Origin: Branchiostoma belcheri
Lineage: Eukaryota; Chordata; Leptocardii; Amphioxiformes; Branchiostomatidae
DNA length: 64,000 nt
Direction: 5' to 3'
Assembly (NCBI RefSeq): GCF_001625305.1
Contig: NW_017803887.1
Span: 490,435 to 554,434 of the forward strand
Both the position numbers and the translations under genes were made by a program. Shown here piece after piece: positions 22,994-37,400 of the stretch. Each line of letters begins with the position of its first letter. Position 1 is the stretch's first letter. The notes beneath the pieces were generated by a model, which worked only from the letters and a program-made list of their open reading frames with translations, was not told where the DNA came from and did no database searches.

Positions 22994-22999
22994 ATAAAG
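22994..22999 (+). terminator. Candidate poly(A) signal of the FYVE gene
   Basis: AATAAA about 970 bp after the stop codon, in AT-rich sequence with no nearer good match noticed. Assignment is inferred from position. Confidence 0.4.
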
Positions 23000-23403
23000 A
23001 TTAAGAGGAAAGTTGTTGTTGTTTTTAATCATTTCATCTCCACAAGAAGGGCAGGATTCTTCTTTACTTTGGACCAAGGCCACTATATAATGCAGACATT
23101 AGACAATATAATAACCAGTTCCATGCAACACAAGGAAAACAAAACACATTCAAAGTTTCATAATGGCTTTAATATAGATCTACTTAATGTTAGAAAAACA
23201 CTGCAGAAATTTACAAAAGTATTGTCTTTGAGTTTTCCATTACACATTCTAGGCCTCACAAAAGTAAGAGAACTTCTAACATTAAAAAATTTATTTTATT
23301 ACAACATGAAACATCTAAACTTTCAAAGGCTCCACAGATTAAGCACTTTTAACGTACTGATGTGGTCTGTCTCAAACCAACATTATTGCTTGTTTTAATG
23401 ACT

Positions 23404-23409
23404 TTTATT
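23404..23409 (-). terminator. Candidate poly(A) signal of the MOLO1-like gene
   Basis: TTTATT on the plus strand reads AATAAA on the minus strand, about 430 bp beyond the stop codon. The FYVE gene converges from the other side, so the two 3' ends would lie about 400 bp apart. Confidence 0.4.
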
Positions 23410-23840
23410 GCGTGTGAAATGATGCCCAAATCTAAATATTGTACAATGCCTTAAAACACACAATGTGTAACCACATTTAAGTCAATTTTAAGCTCCTTGA
23501 TTGTAGAAATATGCATGTCATGTCCAATCTAGATACTAGTATTGTCTCCTGGACCCACAATTTGTAGTTTGGGACAGATATTGCTGATGAAAATGACTAA
23601 AATGGATTTTGAAACTCAAAAGTCAGATCGAATACTTTATCGCCTTGCCAGCAATATTCTGTTTTATACATGTATTAGTAATTTATTTTCTGTATTCTAT
23701 TTTATACATGTGCAAATAAAATAAACAAATAAACGACCAAGCTGAATAGGTTACCCAGCTGTCTTAACATGAGGAAATAAATACTATAATAAATACTATC
23801 CCATATTGCCCCGCGCGAACACACACACACACATATCCCA

Positions 23841-26800
23841 TCATACAACAGCCTCTGCCGTCTTGTTCTCCCGTAGTGAGACGTACACATTGTCCGTGTT
23901 CGGGTCGTAGTGCGTCTCGCTCTTGGCTAGACTCTTTCGGGACTCTCGCGTCTTGTCCGGTCGGAAGAAAGTCGGCTTGGAGTCCTCCTTCATCGAACGC
24001 AGCTTAAGACAGACCAAGACGCTGACCAGAATGACTGTGAGAAGGCCAAGAACGCAAGCGGCGACAATGATGGCCAGTACAGTAGTGTCCATGTCTTCAA
24101 ACTCGGACTTGACGCCGTTGACCACTGTGAGGATAGCGGACTGGAAGTCTTCGGACGCCAACTGAGCCTGCGCGCTGCTGACGATGCTTTTCACCGTGCG
24201 GTCGGGAAGCTTTGATCTCGCCGCCGGGCCAGCTGAGATGTACACCTGAGACAAAGAAAAACAAGTCAGACTATATGTAATGTATGTATAATGTACGAAA
24301 TGACTACTAGCAATAAACTGGTGGACGTACCAACCACTAAGTATCTGATACCAGCCCAGAAAAGAACAAGAAACAGTCATGCCTTCAAATGTCAGAGTTA
24401 TTAACCAGGGATTGAGGTGTTCAAAAACTCGTGTTTCCCAAGAATTACTAGTTTTTGAACGTTCGTCTTTAGTCGTGGGATGCAGCGCCACCTGGCGCAT
24501 TACCGGGGAATTGCACGTACGTCGTCGGCCAATCGGCACTGACTCGGACTACTAGCGCGGGTAAAGTCAAGACGGAGACTAGTTATCTACAAAATAGGTC
24601 AAAATGTATCTGTATCTGTATAGCCGATATAACCGTCCTTAGGCGTAACACACCAGCTTCACAGGCACGCGGCGCGGCGGCAGCTAGCTATGTCATACCG
24701 AAGAACTTGTTACACTCAATCTTTGCACATTTAATTGCAGGAGTTGTTTCTAGTGATGATGACCCAACTGTGCTTGGTGGCAACGAGTTCCACTCTACGA
24801 TAGTTGTTGGAAATTCGTAGTTTTTATTTATCTACATTCCGTGTGTTGAAAAGATATATACTGTATGCGTCATGTTTTGAAAACCACCTGTTCATCCATT
24901 CATTCGCGGGCTCACAGGATTACAGCTAACAGATTCCGATGTTGAAACTCACAGCGCGTCATAATGCTGTATAATCCCGAGCCTAATCCAGAAATTGGAA
25001 CGGTAACAAATGGCGGGAACCACGCCTGGGTGAACAAGCCCATTCTTTTAAAAGCTTCCTCATTTTAAGGAAGGGAGCGGCCACCTGTGACTTATGTCAA
25101 TTGTTACATTGTGAATTGGCCACATTGGGTGCACCGTAGCATAACCAATTGTTGTATATGTCAGTAGAAGGGCGAGGCAAACCACATCATTGTTAGTACG
25201 TAGCTGGATTGGTAGATTGAGATACTAGTAGAAAGCCGTTGTTTGCTTTTGTCCATTGTGAGGTTCAGACATAATTCTGGTTCAAAATACCAGGTGTGCT
25301 CTTTGTGTTCTTCACCACTCCTTAATGCCCTTAGGCTAAATTTAAAGGCACTTTTGCCATTGCCGAGCGATTTTCATTATATAGCCTTCGCCAGGCCTTC
25401 CTATGGGAATACGGATCGTAGAATTCGGCAAAAAAGGGAAATAATGCCATCTTGTGCTTAAGGAAATTTACGTACCACAGATCCCATCAGTTAGACCAAG
25501 GAGCTTACAGGGAGACTTGGTTACTTTATTTAATAGACACTCACTGAGCAACTTCTCAGAGCTTCTTATGGTCTAGCTTAGGACAGCCTGACATCCAGGC
25601 TACACCAGTGTTTGAGACAGTCGAACTTCGGTGAACCGGAGATAGACCAGGATTTACATAACATGCTGGAACGACAACTGCCAAGTATGTGCACGTCACG
25701 GTCCCACCCCACCCTGCCATTATTTGGCACACCCGCTACAGACAATGTCTTCTGTCATACACATCACATTATGGCACTGCACCCGCACGGTTACTGGAAT
25801 GTCAGCTGTCATACACGTCACTGGGATTCCCCGTGTTGTCTGCCAGACATGACTCATCATGGCGGCTCATGCACGTCACTGAGCAACTATCTAGTCCGAA
25901 ACTGTTCTTCACATGTTCCTCTTTTCTTTGTTCTTTATTCCTGACGTCTATACAGACCCACTTGGACGTCATCCATTAATAGCACATTGGCATGTACTAC
26001 GATGGAAATTAAGTTCAACACATTCGTACATGATAATGATAAGGCATACGACGACTGCCAATTGGTCCACATGTTGTTTCTGTATTTTTTTTTCTTCTTA
26101 AAAAATTCTCAAATTGATCCATCTTAAATTTTCTGTCTGACATTTCCTGTCATTGTGTACTATATAATTATTTCGCGTCGACAGGTTTTTGTCTGATGAA
26201 AAGGAAAATTACTTTTAAGTTGCCCGCTCCATTTTCGAAGCTACTGCATCAAATTGGTTCAATGACATAAGACCTATGAAGACAGTATAATGTGTATAAG
26301 CCTTCCAGACAGAGCCAAAATAAATACAGAGCCTAAAGAAGAAGTGTATAAGCCTTAGCCTGGGTGTCAGACTTTTTAGCTTTCGTCTGCTCCCCACGAT
26401 CTGCTATCGTGTGGAGCGGACGAAAGCTAAAAAGACTGACACTCAGGCTATATATTAAGCCTACGAGACAGGCCAAAATATTGTAGTAAATACGTCCAAA
26501 GAACCACAAATTGGTCCCAACTAACGTGTTTCAGCCAAGTTTCTACCCGACTGGAGACCTATAGTCGGTGGTTAGGTTGGGTGGGTACTGTATTGGGTGT
26601 CAGCCGAGGTTTTTCTAATCTCCAAGCAGATCTTTTGGTGGGGGTAAGACAGTATCAAATTGGCTAGTCTGTAACCATTTCCCCACCCAAGGTTGGTGGT
26701 GGTAAGTAGCGACAAAAAAGGGTCATATATAAAAAGCAAACGATTTTCCACCATCAACCTCTGCTTGGAGAGTAGGTTTTTTCTACCTGACTGGAGTTGG

Positions 26801-29800
26801 TGGTTAGAAGGGTGGATATTGTGTGTAATGAGGCGGGTGCTAATGTTGTTCATGTCAGGTGTTGACCCGTACGCGGTTTGATGTGTGCAGGGATGTGTGA
26901 GGTGCACCGCCGGTGGTCCGGAGAACAGGTCGGTAGTGCTCTCCAAGCAGACGTTTATTTGGGTTTGGGCTTATTTTTGGTAGCCTCCTTCGCAGACTTA
27001 TTGGGTTATTGGGACATTTTGCCGCACCCGAAGCCTGTGCGGAGTCGCTACATTCTTCGAGTGCGGCAAAATGTTCTCTCCCAGCAGACAAACTCCCCTG
27101 GCATGTTATCTCTCTATTTCTACTCTTTCCAACCGCCTCACGAGTTTGTTAGGCAGACTGGGAACCAGGAAATCCTGGTGTCCTGAACGAACATCCTGAT
27201 TCAGCAGGTTGGGGGGGGGGGGCTAATACTACCCTTGGTGATGTTTCGGTGCAGTTCTCAAAAAAGTTTGAAGGGGTTTGAAGGGATGGCGCTTAAGGAT
27301 GTTTATGACTCTAAACCAAGCCCTGTCGGCAGAACCAAAAGCATTTGCGCGGACTAGAACTAATATTTACCGAGCGACCCCGCTCTACTTCTGAAGCCCG
27401 TGCGCCGTTTTGAGACGTTACGGGCCATTTGTACGAAAGACCAAAGGTACAACTTCAACAAGGCTTCATCGGGTCAGTTTTCACCGTTCAAAACCTATTT
27501 TCACCCTTCAAAACCCAATTTTCACCCTTCAAAACTCAAATTTTCACCCTTCAAAACTCAAATTTTCACCCTTCAAAACTCAAATTTTCATCGTTCAAAA
27601 CTCAAATTTTCACCCTTCAAAACTCAAATTTTCATCGTTCAAAACTTTTTTTCACCCTTCAAAACTCAAATTTTCACCGTTCAAAACCCAATTTTCACCC
27701 TTCAAAACTTAATTTTTCATCGTTCAGAATTTAATTTTTCACCCTTCAAAACTCAATTTTTCACCCTTCAAAACCCAATTTTCATCGTTCAAAACTTTTT
27801 TTCACCCTTCAAAACTCAAATTTTCACCCTTCAAAACTCAAATTTTCACCCTTCAAAACCCAATTTTCATCGTTCAAAACTTTTTTTCACCCTTCAAAAC
27901 TCAAATTTTCATCGTTCATCGACTCGTCCCCAGGATACTATGGTTGGCTCTTCCCAGTATGCTTTGCGCGGAGCGCGGTCTCTTTCCCAGGGCAGTCAAA
28001 TACAAACACGAATACGCTGTTATTCGCTGCAGTCCCGCCGTGCCCAGAACGTAATTTTATATTATACCGGACGCTGTGGAAGGAAAACCATTTCCAACAC
28101 GGTTTCCAACCGCAAAAAAAAAAAAAAAAAAAAAANNNNNNNNNNNNNNNNNNNNCCAGTATGCTTTGCGCGGAGCGCGGTCTCTTTCCCAGGGCAGCCA
28201 AATACAAACACGAATACGCTGTTATTCGCTGCAGTCCCGCCGTGCCCAGAACGTAATTTTATATTATACCGGACGCTGTGGAAGGAAAACATTTCCAACA
28301 CGGTTCCAACCGCACCAAGGCACGATTTTCAACCGGCTGTTTTTGTAAGTTAGAATGGGGAGGGGGGCCGGGGGCGTTTCTAAGTACTTAGACTACGTTT
28401 CTAAGTACTTAGACTAAGTTAGAGTAGTTTTTTCGTGTTTATAAATTATGTTGTGGACAGAGTCCGACGGACTGTTGTTGGTTTGTTGTAACCCCAAAAC
28501 GTACTGCTCCATTGGTTTTGGAACTACTTGTATTTGTTTTGAGTGGCGGACAGACTATATTTTCCGACATAAATTCCCAACTATTTTCCACTGACACAGT
28601 TTCTCCAAATTGTTACATAACTGTTTGGCCCTGGGGAACTTTCGGTGGAGAGGCAGCCCCATTCACAGTTTAACCACAACAATTCAGACGAAAAAACCTA
28701 ACCGTTACTAAACTTAGAGTAAAAGTAGAAACACTCCCCTCCACATTCTAATTATGCGCAAGGCAAAACATGTCATATCATATTCATAACAATGCAACAG
28801 ACAGCATATAGGATGATACATTTGGGGAAGGTAGGATACCGGTAGTTCACAACAATTTGAGAAGTGAGAAAGAGCAGGGTGGAAATGAATAAGAAAAGCC
28901 AAGGAAAGGTGAGACAATCTGTGCACATTAATGAATGAATTACAATGAGCTCTATGCATAAGCAACAAAATGTGGGCTACGAAAAGTGTAAAAAGTTTGG
29001 GTCAGCAGAAGCTGCAACTTTAGAATGCAATGGGTAAGATCGCGCCAAACAGTTATGTAACAATTTGGAGAAACTGTGTCAGTGGAAAATAGTTGGGAAT
29101 TTATGTCGGAAAATATACGTCTGTCCGCCACTCAAAACAAACACAAGTAGTTCCAAAACCAATGGAGCAGTAAGCTTTGGGGTTACAACAAACCAACAAC
29201 AGTCCGTCGGACTCTGTCCACAACATAATTAATAAACACGAAAAAACTACTCTAACTTAGTCTAAGTACTTAGAAACGCCCCCGGCCCCCCTCCCCATTC
29301 TAACTTACAAAAACAGCCGGTTGAAAATCGTGCCTTGGTGCGGTTGGAACCGTGTTGGAAATGTTTTCCTTCCACAGCGTCCGGTATAATATAAAATTAC
29401 GTTCTGGGCACGGCGGGACTGCAGCGAATAACAGCGTATTCGTGTTTGTATTTGACTGCCCTGGGAAAGAGACCGCGCTCCGCGCAAAGCATACTGGGAA
29501 GAGCCAACCATAGTATCCTGGGGACGAGTCGATGAACGATGAAAATTTGAGTGTTGAAGGGTGAAAAAAAGTTTTGAACGATGAAAATTTGAGTTTTGAA
29601 GGGTGAAAATTTGAGTTTTGAAGGGTGAAAAAAAGTTTTGAACGATGAAAATTGGGTTTTGAAGGGTGAAAATTTGAGTTTTGAAGGGTGAAAATTGGGT
29701 TTTGAAGGGTGAAAATGGGTTTTGAACGGTGAAAACTGACCCGATGAAGCCTTGTTGAAGTTGTACCTTTGGTCTTTCGTACATTTGAACCGTTCCCCGT

Positions 29801-31377
29801 GCCCTTAAGGCACAGACAGTCGGCCGGCTGATAACAGTCGTACAGACCGCTCAGGTGTACAGGTGGGAACAATGGGTACATCTCCGGGCCTTTAATCTCA
29901 CGCCGCCAGGTGCGGAGGCTTCAAATTAGTCCTACATTCTGCGGTGCCTTACAACTTGTTAGCCTCTACCGGGCTTCGGGCTGGTTACTAGTATATAAAG
30001 CTACATGTACCAGGCTTCGGGCTAGAAAGAGTAGACGTTGGCCAAACAGTACTAGTACTCTTTAGCTAGCCTCTACCAGACTTCGGGAGGCGACTGGAAA
30101 GAGTAGAAATCGGTCAAATAGAGAGTACAGTTTGCCGCATGTTATCTCTCTATTTGACCGATTTCTACTATTTCCAGCCGCCTCCCGAAGCCTGGTAGAG
30201 GCTGCTCTTTAGCTATTCTCAAAGCGGAGGTTTAGGTTTATATTTTTGCACTGGCTTCTTTTTTTATGCCAGCCAAATGTTAACTGTCTGGTAAATGGAT
30301 ACAGCCTGGCCGATACTGTCATGCAGCCACCGAAAGGTCTGCTTGAAGATTACTCTAGCGGACCAACTCCCAGGCATGTTATCTGTCTATTTGGCCAATT
30401 TCTACTCTTTCCGACCGCTTCCTGAAGTCTGGTAGAGGGTAACAAGTCGTGGCGTGAGCTAGGAGAAAGGGCCTTTGTGTGGTTGGGTGGGGTGTAACCG
30501 TATTGTTGGGCGGGGAGGTTACACATGTACATAACACTTAAACATGAATGTCATGAATTGCTGGCATCGTTGGAATGTTTTTATTTAATACCTGACAACC
30601 CCACAATTTTATCTTCATCTATGCATTGTAGGTCGCGTATAAACAGGGAAACTTTTGTTAATATTTAGAGGCTGTTTTGAAATTGAGCACAGTGTTTTTT
30701 ATCTCTCAGTTTTGTTTTCAATGCATGAAATGAAATGGTGTTACTGGGTCATGTTGTGCTAGGTGTTAAAAATATGTCTTAGATATGCTAACCTGGTATA
30801 ACACGTTTTTATATGTTTTAAATATTTCTTAAAACACGTTTTTTAATTTCAACGGTACCAACTACCCCCCCCCCCCAAAAAAAAGAAATCTCGATACAAC
30901 AAGCACACTATGATTGACTAATCTCCAAGCAGATCCTAGGGTGGCAAAAGACAGTATCAAATTGGTCAGGCTGTATCCATTGGCCAGAGAGGGTCCAATA
31001 CGCCACTCAACGTATAAGCCTTTTCGCAAAAAAAAATGCCGGCGCGAAATGCATGATGACCCTCACTGGCTAATGCGATGGATACTGCCTGGCCAATTTG
31101 ATACTGTCTTTTGCCACCCTAGCATCTGCTTGGAGAGTAATGATTGACAGCGATGTCAGACGTGTACCTGAGGCGTTTCCTTGGTAACCAGGACGAGCAC
31201 GTTGTCTCCACAGCCGGAGGAGAACCACCTCTCCCGAAGGTACCGCGCGAAGTTGTTCGCCACCAGATCCACGTGTTCAGCAGCTCTGTGGGGGGAAACA
31301 TACATTCAGCATACATACATTCTGTATACATGTACATACATATTGTGGTATCTATCTGCGCATCTATGTATAGCCGG

Positions 31378-31452
<75 letters not shown>

Positions 31453-34400
31453 GAATGAACCCTGGAAGATCAGCCTGTCTGTTAGGCTAATTTCTACAGT
31501 TTGCCTCTCTTTAGAAAGCTGTGCTCCTTCATCTAACCAACTTCCCGGTGGTATTTGGCCAATAGTCTCATTCATTCATACTGCCGCTTCTGAAGCCTGG
31601 TAGAGACAATAGTACAATCGCCCTTCAGCGTAACACATGCACCAGCTCCAATGATCTTGCTATATCAAATGGACTTGTCCCAATTCTAACAGACGTCGTA
31701 TAGTAGCTTCAGCTTTGTAATGTTAACTTAAGAACAAACTATTTTGTATATTTATATATACAATATACATTTGTGTGGGAAAAACTCCAAGCGGATGCAA
31801 GGGTCATTTCTTTTCATCTACATGTATTTTATACATCTTTCAACCGTCGTATTTTTTAAACAAGGGGATTTGAAAACAATCCTTGGACAAAAGAAATTAT
31901 TTTGGAAGGGCGACCAAAATAGTCCCATTTCGTGACAGGTACGTTTTAGGCCATTGTTGGGCGGTGAGCACTTTTGGCGCGTCCCATCCGGTAGTGACAA
32001 TGGCACACAGTCCTCCACATAACATACAATCAACGACTATAACAACATACGGCTATTCGTAAACGCAATTTCCTGTCAAAGTCCTATAAACTGACAATAC
32101 ATCCTTGTGTCGTAACTGTTTTCTTTCAAATAACAGCATTATATATACATTTTCCATTGTACAAAAAAGCGAGAAGAAGTTGATCTCTCTATATCAGCTC
32201 AGTGACTAGAACACTTTGTATTAGCCTAGTATAGTACCCTTGTATGTGCCTTGTATGTATGTATGTCTAAGTCAAGTAGTGCATCTTTTGTCTCCACTTT
32301 TCTATATATGTTTGTTATGTGTCTGTTACATCTTGACCTGTACCCAGCCCGTCGTGGCATGAATGTACAATAAAGGTATTTCAATTATAGTGGATATGTA
32401 TGTTGTTCATTCATGCTCTGGTCCAATTGCAAATACGCTAGACTTCTGTGTTCATGATAAGGTTTTAATATGAAAGCGACTCTCTTATCTTGTATGTATG
32501 GAGTATGGGTGTATCTATGGGTGTGTTATTGTTATTATAATGTCTGTATTGTGACCACTGATATGACTGTACAGTTGACAAACAGTTTGGGCGGAGAATA
32601 GAGAAACGGGAACCAAGACCGACATTCCGTTGTGGCTTGATCCGAGTATTCTCTGTTGAACACGATGGGATCAAACAAACAAATTTAAAGAGCTCGAGCT
32701 TCTTAGCAACCTAATGATCACTTTCACAGACTCCGAATTTCTAACCCCGTTTCCGCTCTTTCTTAGGAAACAATCTTTTAAAGGCAAGTTTCAAAACTGG
32801 TATAAAATCTAATAACCCTTTAGGAATCGATAAAAATTGAACATTAACTTAATTGGTGAAAGTTCTTATGATGCAATATCAGTTTTATATGTACATGTAA
32901 AACTTTGTTCTTTCATGCAATATCATGTCAACTTCTAGCTTTCAAATAAACTGATAATTTACCCAGGACCACATCGTTTTTCTACGTGTCCGACGGGACA
33001 GGGTATAATTTGAATGCTCATTTCGTGTCAATTTAAGTTGTAGTCACAAAACAACGTTGTCTTGACTTTTGTCTGGGACTTTCTTGAACTCTGTTGTCGA
33101 ATTTATCAGAGTTATATAATATGCAGCTGGGTACGTTTTTGATCTGTCTAAAAAGGGAAATATTCAGACGGACAAGGTTTTTAAAGATCCGGACGCTTTG
33201 CCCCATGGATAGTCCTTAAATGTACAGCAGTATTCCCACCGTATAATTTGATAATCTCAGGGCGGCGGCCTCACTTTTTCGGCTTCAGGAAATGACGACA
33301 CAAGGGTGTGATTGACAAACGAAAGAATTCGAAACCTTCTGCAAACATGAATTGAAGGATTTGGCATCGCTGGGAAGTGGGAACGGCAAATTTCTGAGAT
33401 TTTTACACGACTCGAAAATCTCGTAAAGACTACAATTAGTATTTCATTCAGCTAAAGCTACCACCGCCCCTTCCTCCGATAATACCTTTTAACAGCATAT
33501 TTTAACGGTATTTTGTGTTGACCACAGAGCAATTCAGGTAAGGTTGCCTGCGAGTCTGATGTCAGAGTGTGTTGTGTATATATGTTTGCGTTTCTAAATA
33601 AACCATTCTACTACTACTCGATAAGTCAAATCCGTGTTAGTATAGTGGTGAGTATCCCCGCCTGTCACGCGGGAGACCGGGGTTCGATTCCCCGACACGG
33701 AGAGCAAAATTTTATTGCCCTTTAATTTCCACTGTTCCATTTCACCCCATGTATAACATAATGCACAAGAAAAGCAGAATTTTCAGAGGGTTGCAGCCAG
33801 TTAAAAGCCCTGCACTCGACGGATATTTAGTCGGTATTTGGATTCATTTTACAACTATAACGTTACATTGTCTACATTTTCGCGGAGAGCAGGGTTTTTC
33901 ATTGCCCCACTGTCTGGTTTTCCCATTTTCGCCATGTTAAAAAGATTTAAAAGATTCTGAAGAGTTGTCTTTACTCAAAGACCTGAAGCTCCTTGCTTCA
34001 CTGTAACAAAATGTAAGGACGGGGCACGCTGATAATCATCATAATTCTTGAGAACAGCAACTTCCTGAACGACCTGTTATCAACATTTTTCGCGATCTTT
34101 AGAAATCTTGTGAAGACTGTAATTACTTTTTTTAGGCTAAAGCTCCCACTTCCCTTCTCTAGACAAGCCAAAATCCGTGTTAGTATAGTGAGTGGTGAGT
34201 AGAAATTCAGTTTTTGTAGGCTGAAAATATTGTGTGTATAAGTTAAATAATACGTAACCACCTGCATAATCAATAGGGATATATTTTTGTGAGCTAATTG
34301 TGGATCCCAAGAAAGTCAAAGTAAAACCATCATCATCATCATCGGTCGGCTGCAACGCCGATGCTGCATATCCTATATATATATATATGGACACTATTAG

Positions 34401-37400
34401 ATACCGAGCTAATATTTGTTGACCGAATTACAAGCCAATCCGTGTTAGTATAGTGGTGAGTATCCCCGCCTGTCACGCGGGAGACCGGGGTTCGATTCCC
34501 CGACACGGAGAGCAATATTTTTGGTCCAATTCTGCTTCTTTTTTTCCCAAATTACCAACAAATCACAAATGTTATCACAAATCTTATTCCTCCCATAACA
34601 CAATCATCATTCGCTTACTAAGATCTGATGCCTTTTACAGGAACTCTTTCATGGCTTCTGAAAGACTATGCATTTAGGTTTTTTTCTGTATTATTTGTAT
34701 GTCCCTAGAGTTTTGTATTATTTTGATGATGTACTGTGCTTTATGTTATTTCTACCTGAAATTAATAAAGAATGAATTAATTACGAGTACCTAGATATCT
34801 AAGAAACTTACGCTTAAGAAACTTATTGAAACTGAAACTGGCTTGGAGGGACATGAACTCATCTCTGTGATGTATGACAAACAGTTTTGGCGAGCTAACT
34901 TTGTATGCTCCACCTCTATTATGGAGGATGAATGATGATGATGATGATGAGATATCTAACCGAAATCTTGACGAAACTCACCCGTTATAGGACATCTTGT
35001 CCATGACGGCGACGGCGACCTTGTACCCGTGGTTACTGGCGTCACATGAGCTGCACAGACAGCGAGTACCGCTGTTCAGTTCCTCTAGTCTACTGTGCAC
35101 GTCTGAAACTGTTAAAATAAAAGTGGACTGTTAATCAATCAATCAATAAATAAATCAATTGGTGGATGGGTAGATGAACCAATCATATTGACAGATCTCC
35201 AAGATCTTAGCCTCTACCAGGCTTCTGAGGCGGATAGAAAGAGTAGAAAATTGACTAAATAGATAAAATGATCAGGGATGCCAGGAGAGTTAGTCCACTG
35301 AAGGAGGTACAGTTTGGCGCACTCTGTATTCCTTTAGTAGCGGACTTACTCCCCTGGCGTGTTATCTGTCTATTTGGTCAATTTCTACTCTTTACAGCCG
35401 CCTCCCGAAGCCCGATAGAGGCTACCTGGTCCGTGTCCACCCCACTCCAGACATCTGATTCGTAACGCAAACAAAGCCAAACAACTCCTTTGTACAAGCG
35501 GTACAGACGATTTGCATACCGCATCACATTGTGATATGTTTCATTACAGACTAGGAATACGGGCGGAAAATCAGAACAATATGCTAGTACATTTTTCTTC
35601 ACCAATGGCGTGAAGTTTAAAGTATGCTTTAGCACAAAAGCCCTGGTTGTATGTATCTACTAGTATGCCGTGGTATTCAGCTAAAATCAACACACATATT
35701 GTCGGTTGGTTTGTTTAAGAGTGTCGAAGTTCTTTACGTATAAACTGAAACGCTATCTTCCCTTCCGATATTTTGTGTTCTTCGCATGAAACTTATATAA
35801 ACACAGTGACATCGGCCCTATTGTCGGTAAAGCTGATACTAGTATTCGTTACGTACAAACTGGAATTCTATCTTCCCTTCCGATATTTTGTGTTCTTCGC
35901 ACAAAACTTATTAACACAGTGACATCGGCCCTATTGTCGGTAAAGCTGATACTAGTATTCGTTACGTACAAACTGGAATTCTATCTTCCCTTCCGATATT
36001 TTGTGTTTTTCGCGCAAAACGTATAAACACGTAGGTCCTATTGTCGGTAAAGCTGATATACGTTACGTATAAACTGGAATTCTATCTTCCCTTCCGATAT
36101 TTTGTGTTCTTCGCACAGAACTTATAAAAACACAGTGCCATCGGCCCTATTGTCGGTAAAGCTGACTATGTATACGTTACGTACAAACTGGAATTCTATC
36201 TTCCCTTCCGATATTTTGTGTTACTCGCACAAAAGTTATAAACACAGTGATATCGGTCCTATTATGGGTAAAGCTGATATACGTTACCGTATGATACAAA
36301 CTGGAATTCTATCTTCCCTTCCGACATTTTGTGCTCTACAGTCTACGCACAAAACTTATATAAACACAGTGCCATCGGTCCTATTGTCGGTATAGCTGAC
36401 ATATGTACAAACGTTAGTCAGACATCTGATCTCTACTAACAGAGTCATTACGGAAGCGGCGTTTGTTTGACATTGTTCTAGATATCCGGTATATACTGCC
36501 GTGACCTATAGAACACCTGTTACACTTGCTGAACGTGCGAGGGGGGGGGTGCTAGGTGCTAATCTCCAAGCAGATCTTTTGATGGCTGCAATACAGTATC
36601 AACTTGGCACGACAGCATTGTTAACATAGCCTCTACCAGGCTTCAGGAGGCGGCTGGAAAGGGTAGAAATTCTCCAAAATAGAGAGATAACATTCCAGGG
36701 GAGTTGGTCCACCAGAGTCCATTTTGCTGCACCCGTGGGTCGCAAAAATGTACCCTGTCTGACCAACTAACTCCCCTGGTATACTATTGCCTTTATTTTG
36801 GCCAATTTCTACTATCTTTCCAGCGATCCACGGTGCCTGGAAGAGGCTATCGTTGACAGGCCAATACGCCACCCGAAGTACTGGCTGTCGAAAAATAAAG
36901 ATACCAGTAGAAAAAGAAAGCCCGGTAGAAAAAAACATAAAAACGTTCAAAAAATACTAAAGTAGCCGAAACCAAAACCTCTGCTTGGAGATAAGGTGGA
37001 GCTTAGTAGGATATCGTGTCTTTTCTTTTACAGTTTTAGCAACTTTCAAGTGTATCGAACCATTTAAGGGAAGTATATTTTGTTCGTCCAGTTTCACCAG
37101 TTTCTTTTGTGACATTTTAGCAACCAAAGCAGTCGGGTGGAGTCTTAAATTGACACCGATTTGTGTCGCATTTAGAAGTAGATCATTTAAAAGTATGGCG
37201 GTAGAAATAAACGCCCATGTATGTTTGTTCTGTGTAGGCGTGAGACACAACTGAGTAGGTTAAAAATTGCTGTACAAATATTACATTCTGTAAGACTGTG
37301 AGAGAGGCTTTGTCTGTGTAAGGTGCCAGACTGCCGCCCACTACTGACTAGTCCTTATCGAAGTTGTCAGGTGTGGTGGCATGTCTGGGCATGTTCGAGT

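Noticed and set aside
22925-23398. 157-codon plus-strand frame after the FYVE gene
   Set aside because: Very AT-rich with no domain, and it overlaps both candidate 3' ends; probably chance.
27400-28353. Long open frames reading FTLQNSNFHPSK-type repeats in the foldback element (also on the minus strand at 29300-29881)
   Set aside because: The reading frames come from the 21-bp minisatellite, which stays open in several frames. The frame also crosses an N gap and changes with array length.
31144-31603. Frames with CVCVCV or THTHTH runs
   Set aside because: They translate the (GT)n microsatellite next to antisense MOLO1 exon 3.
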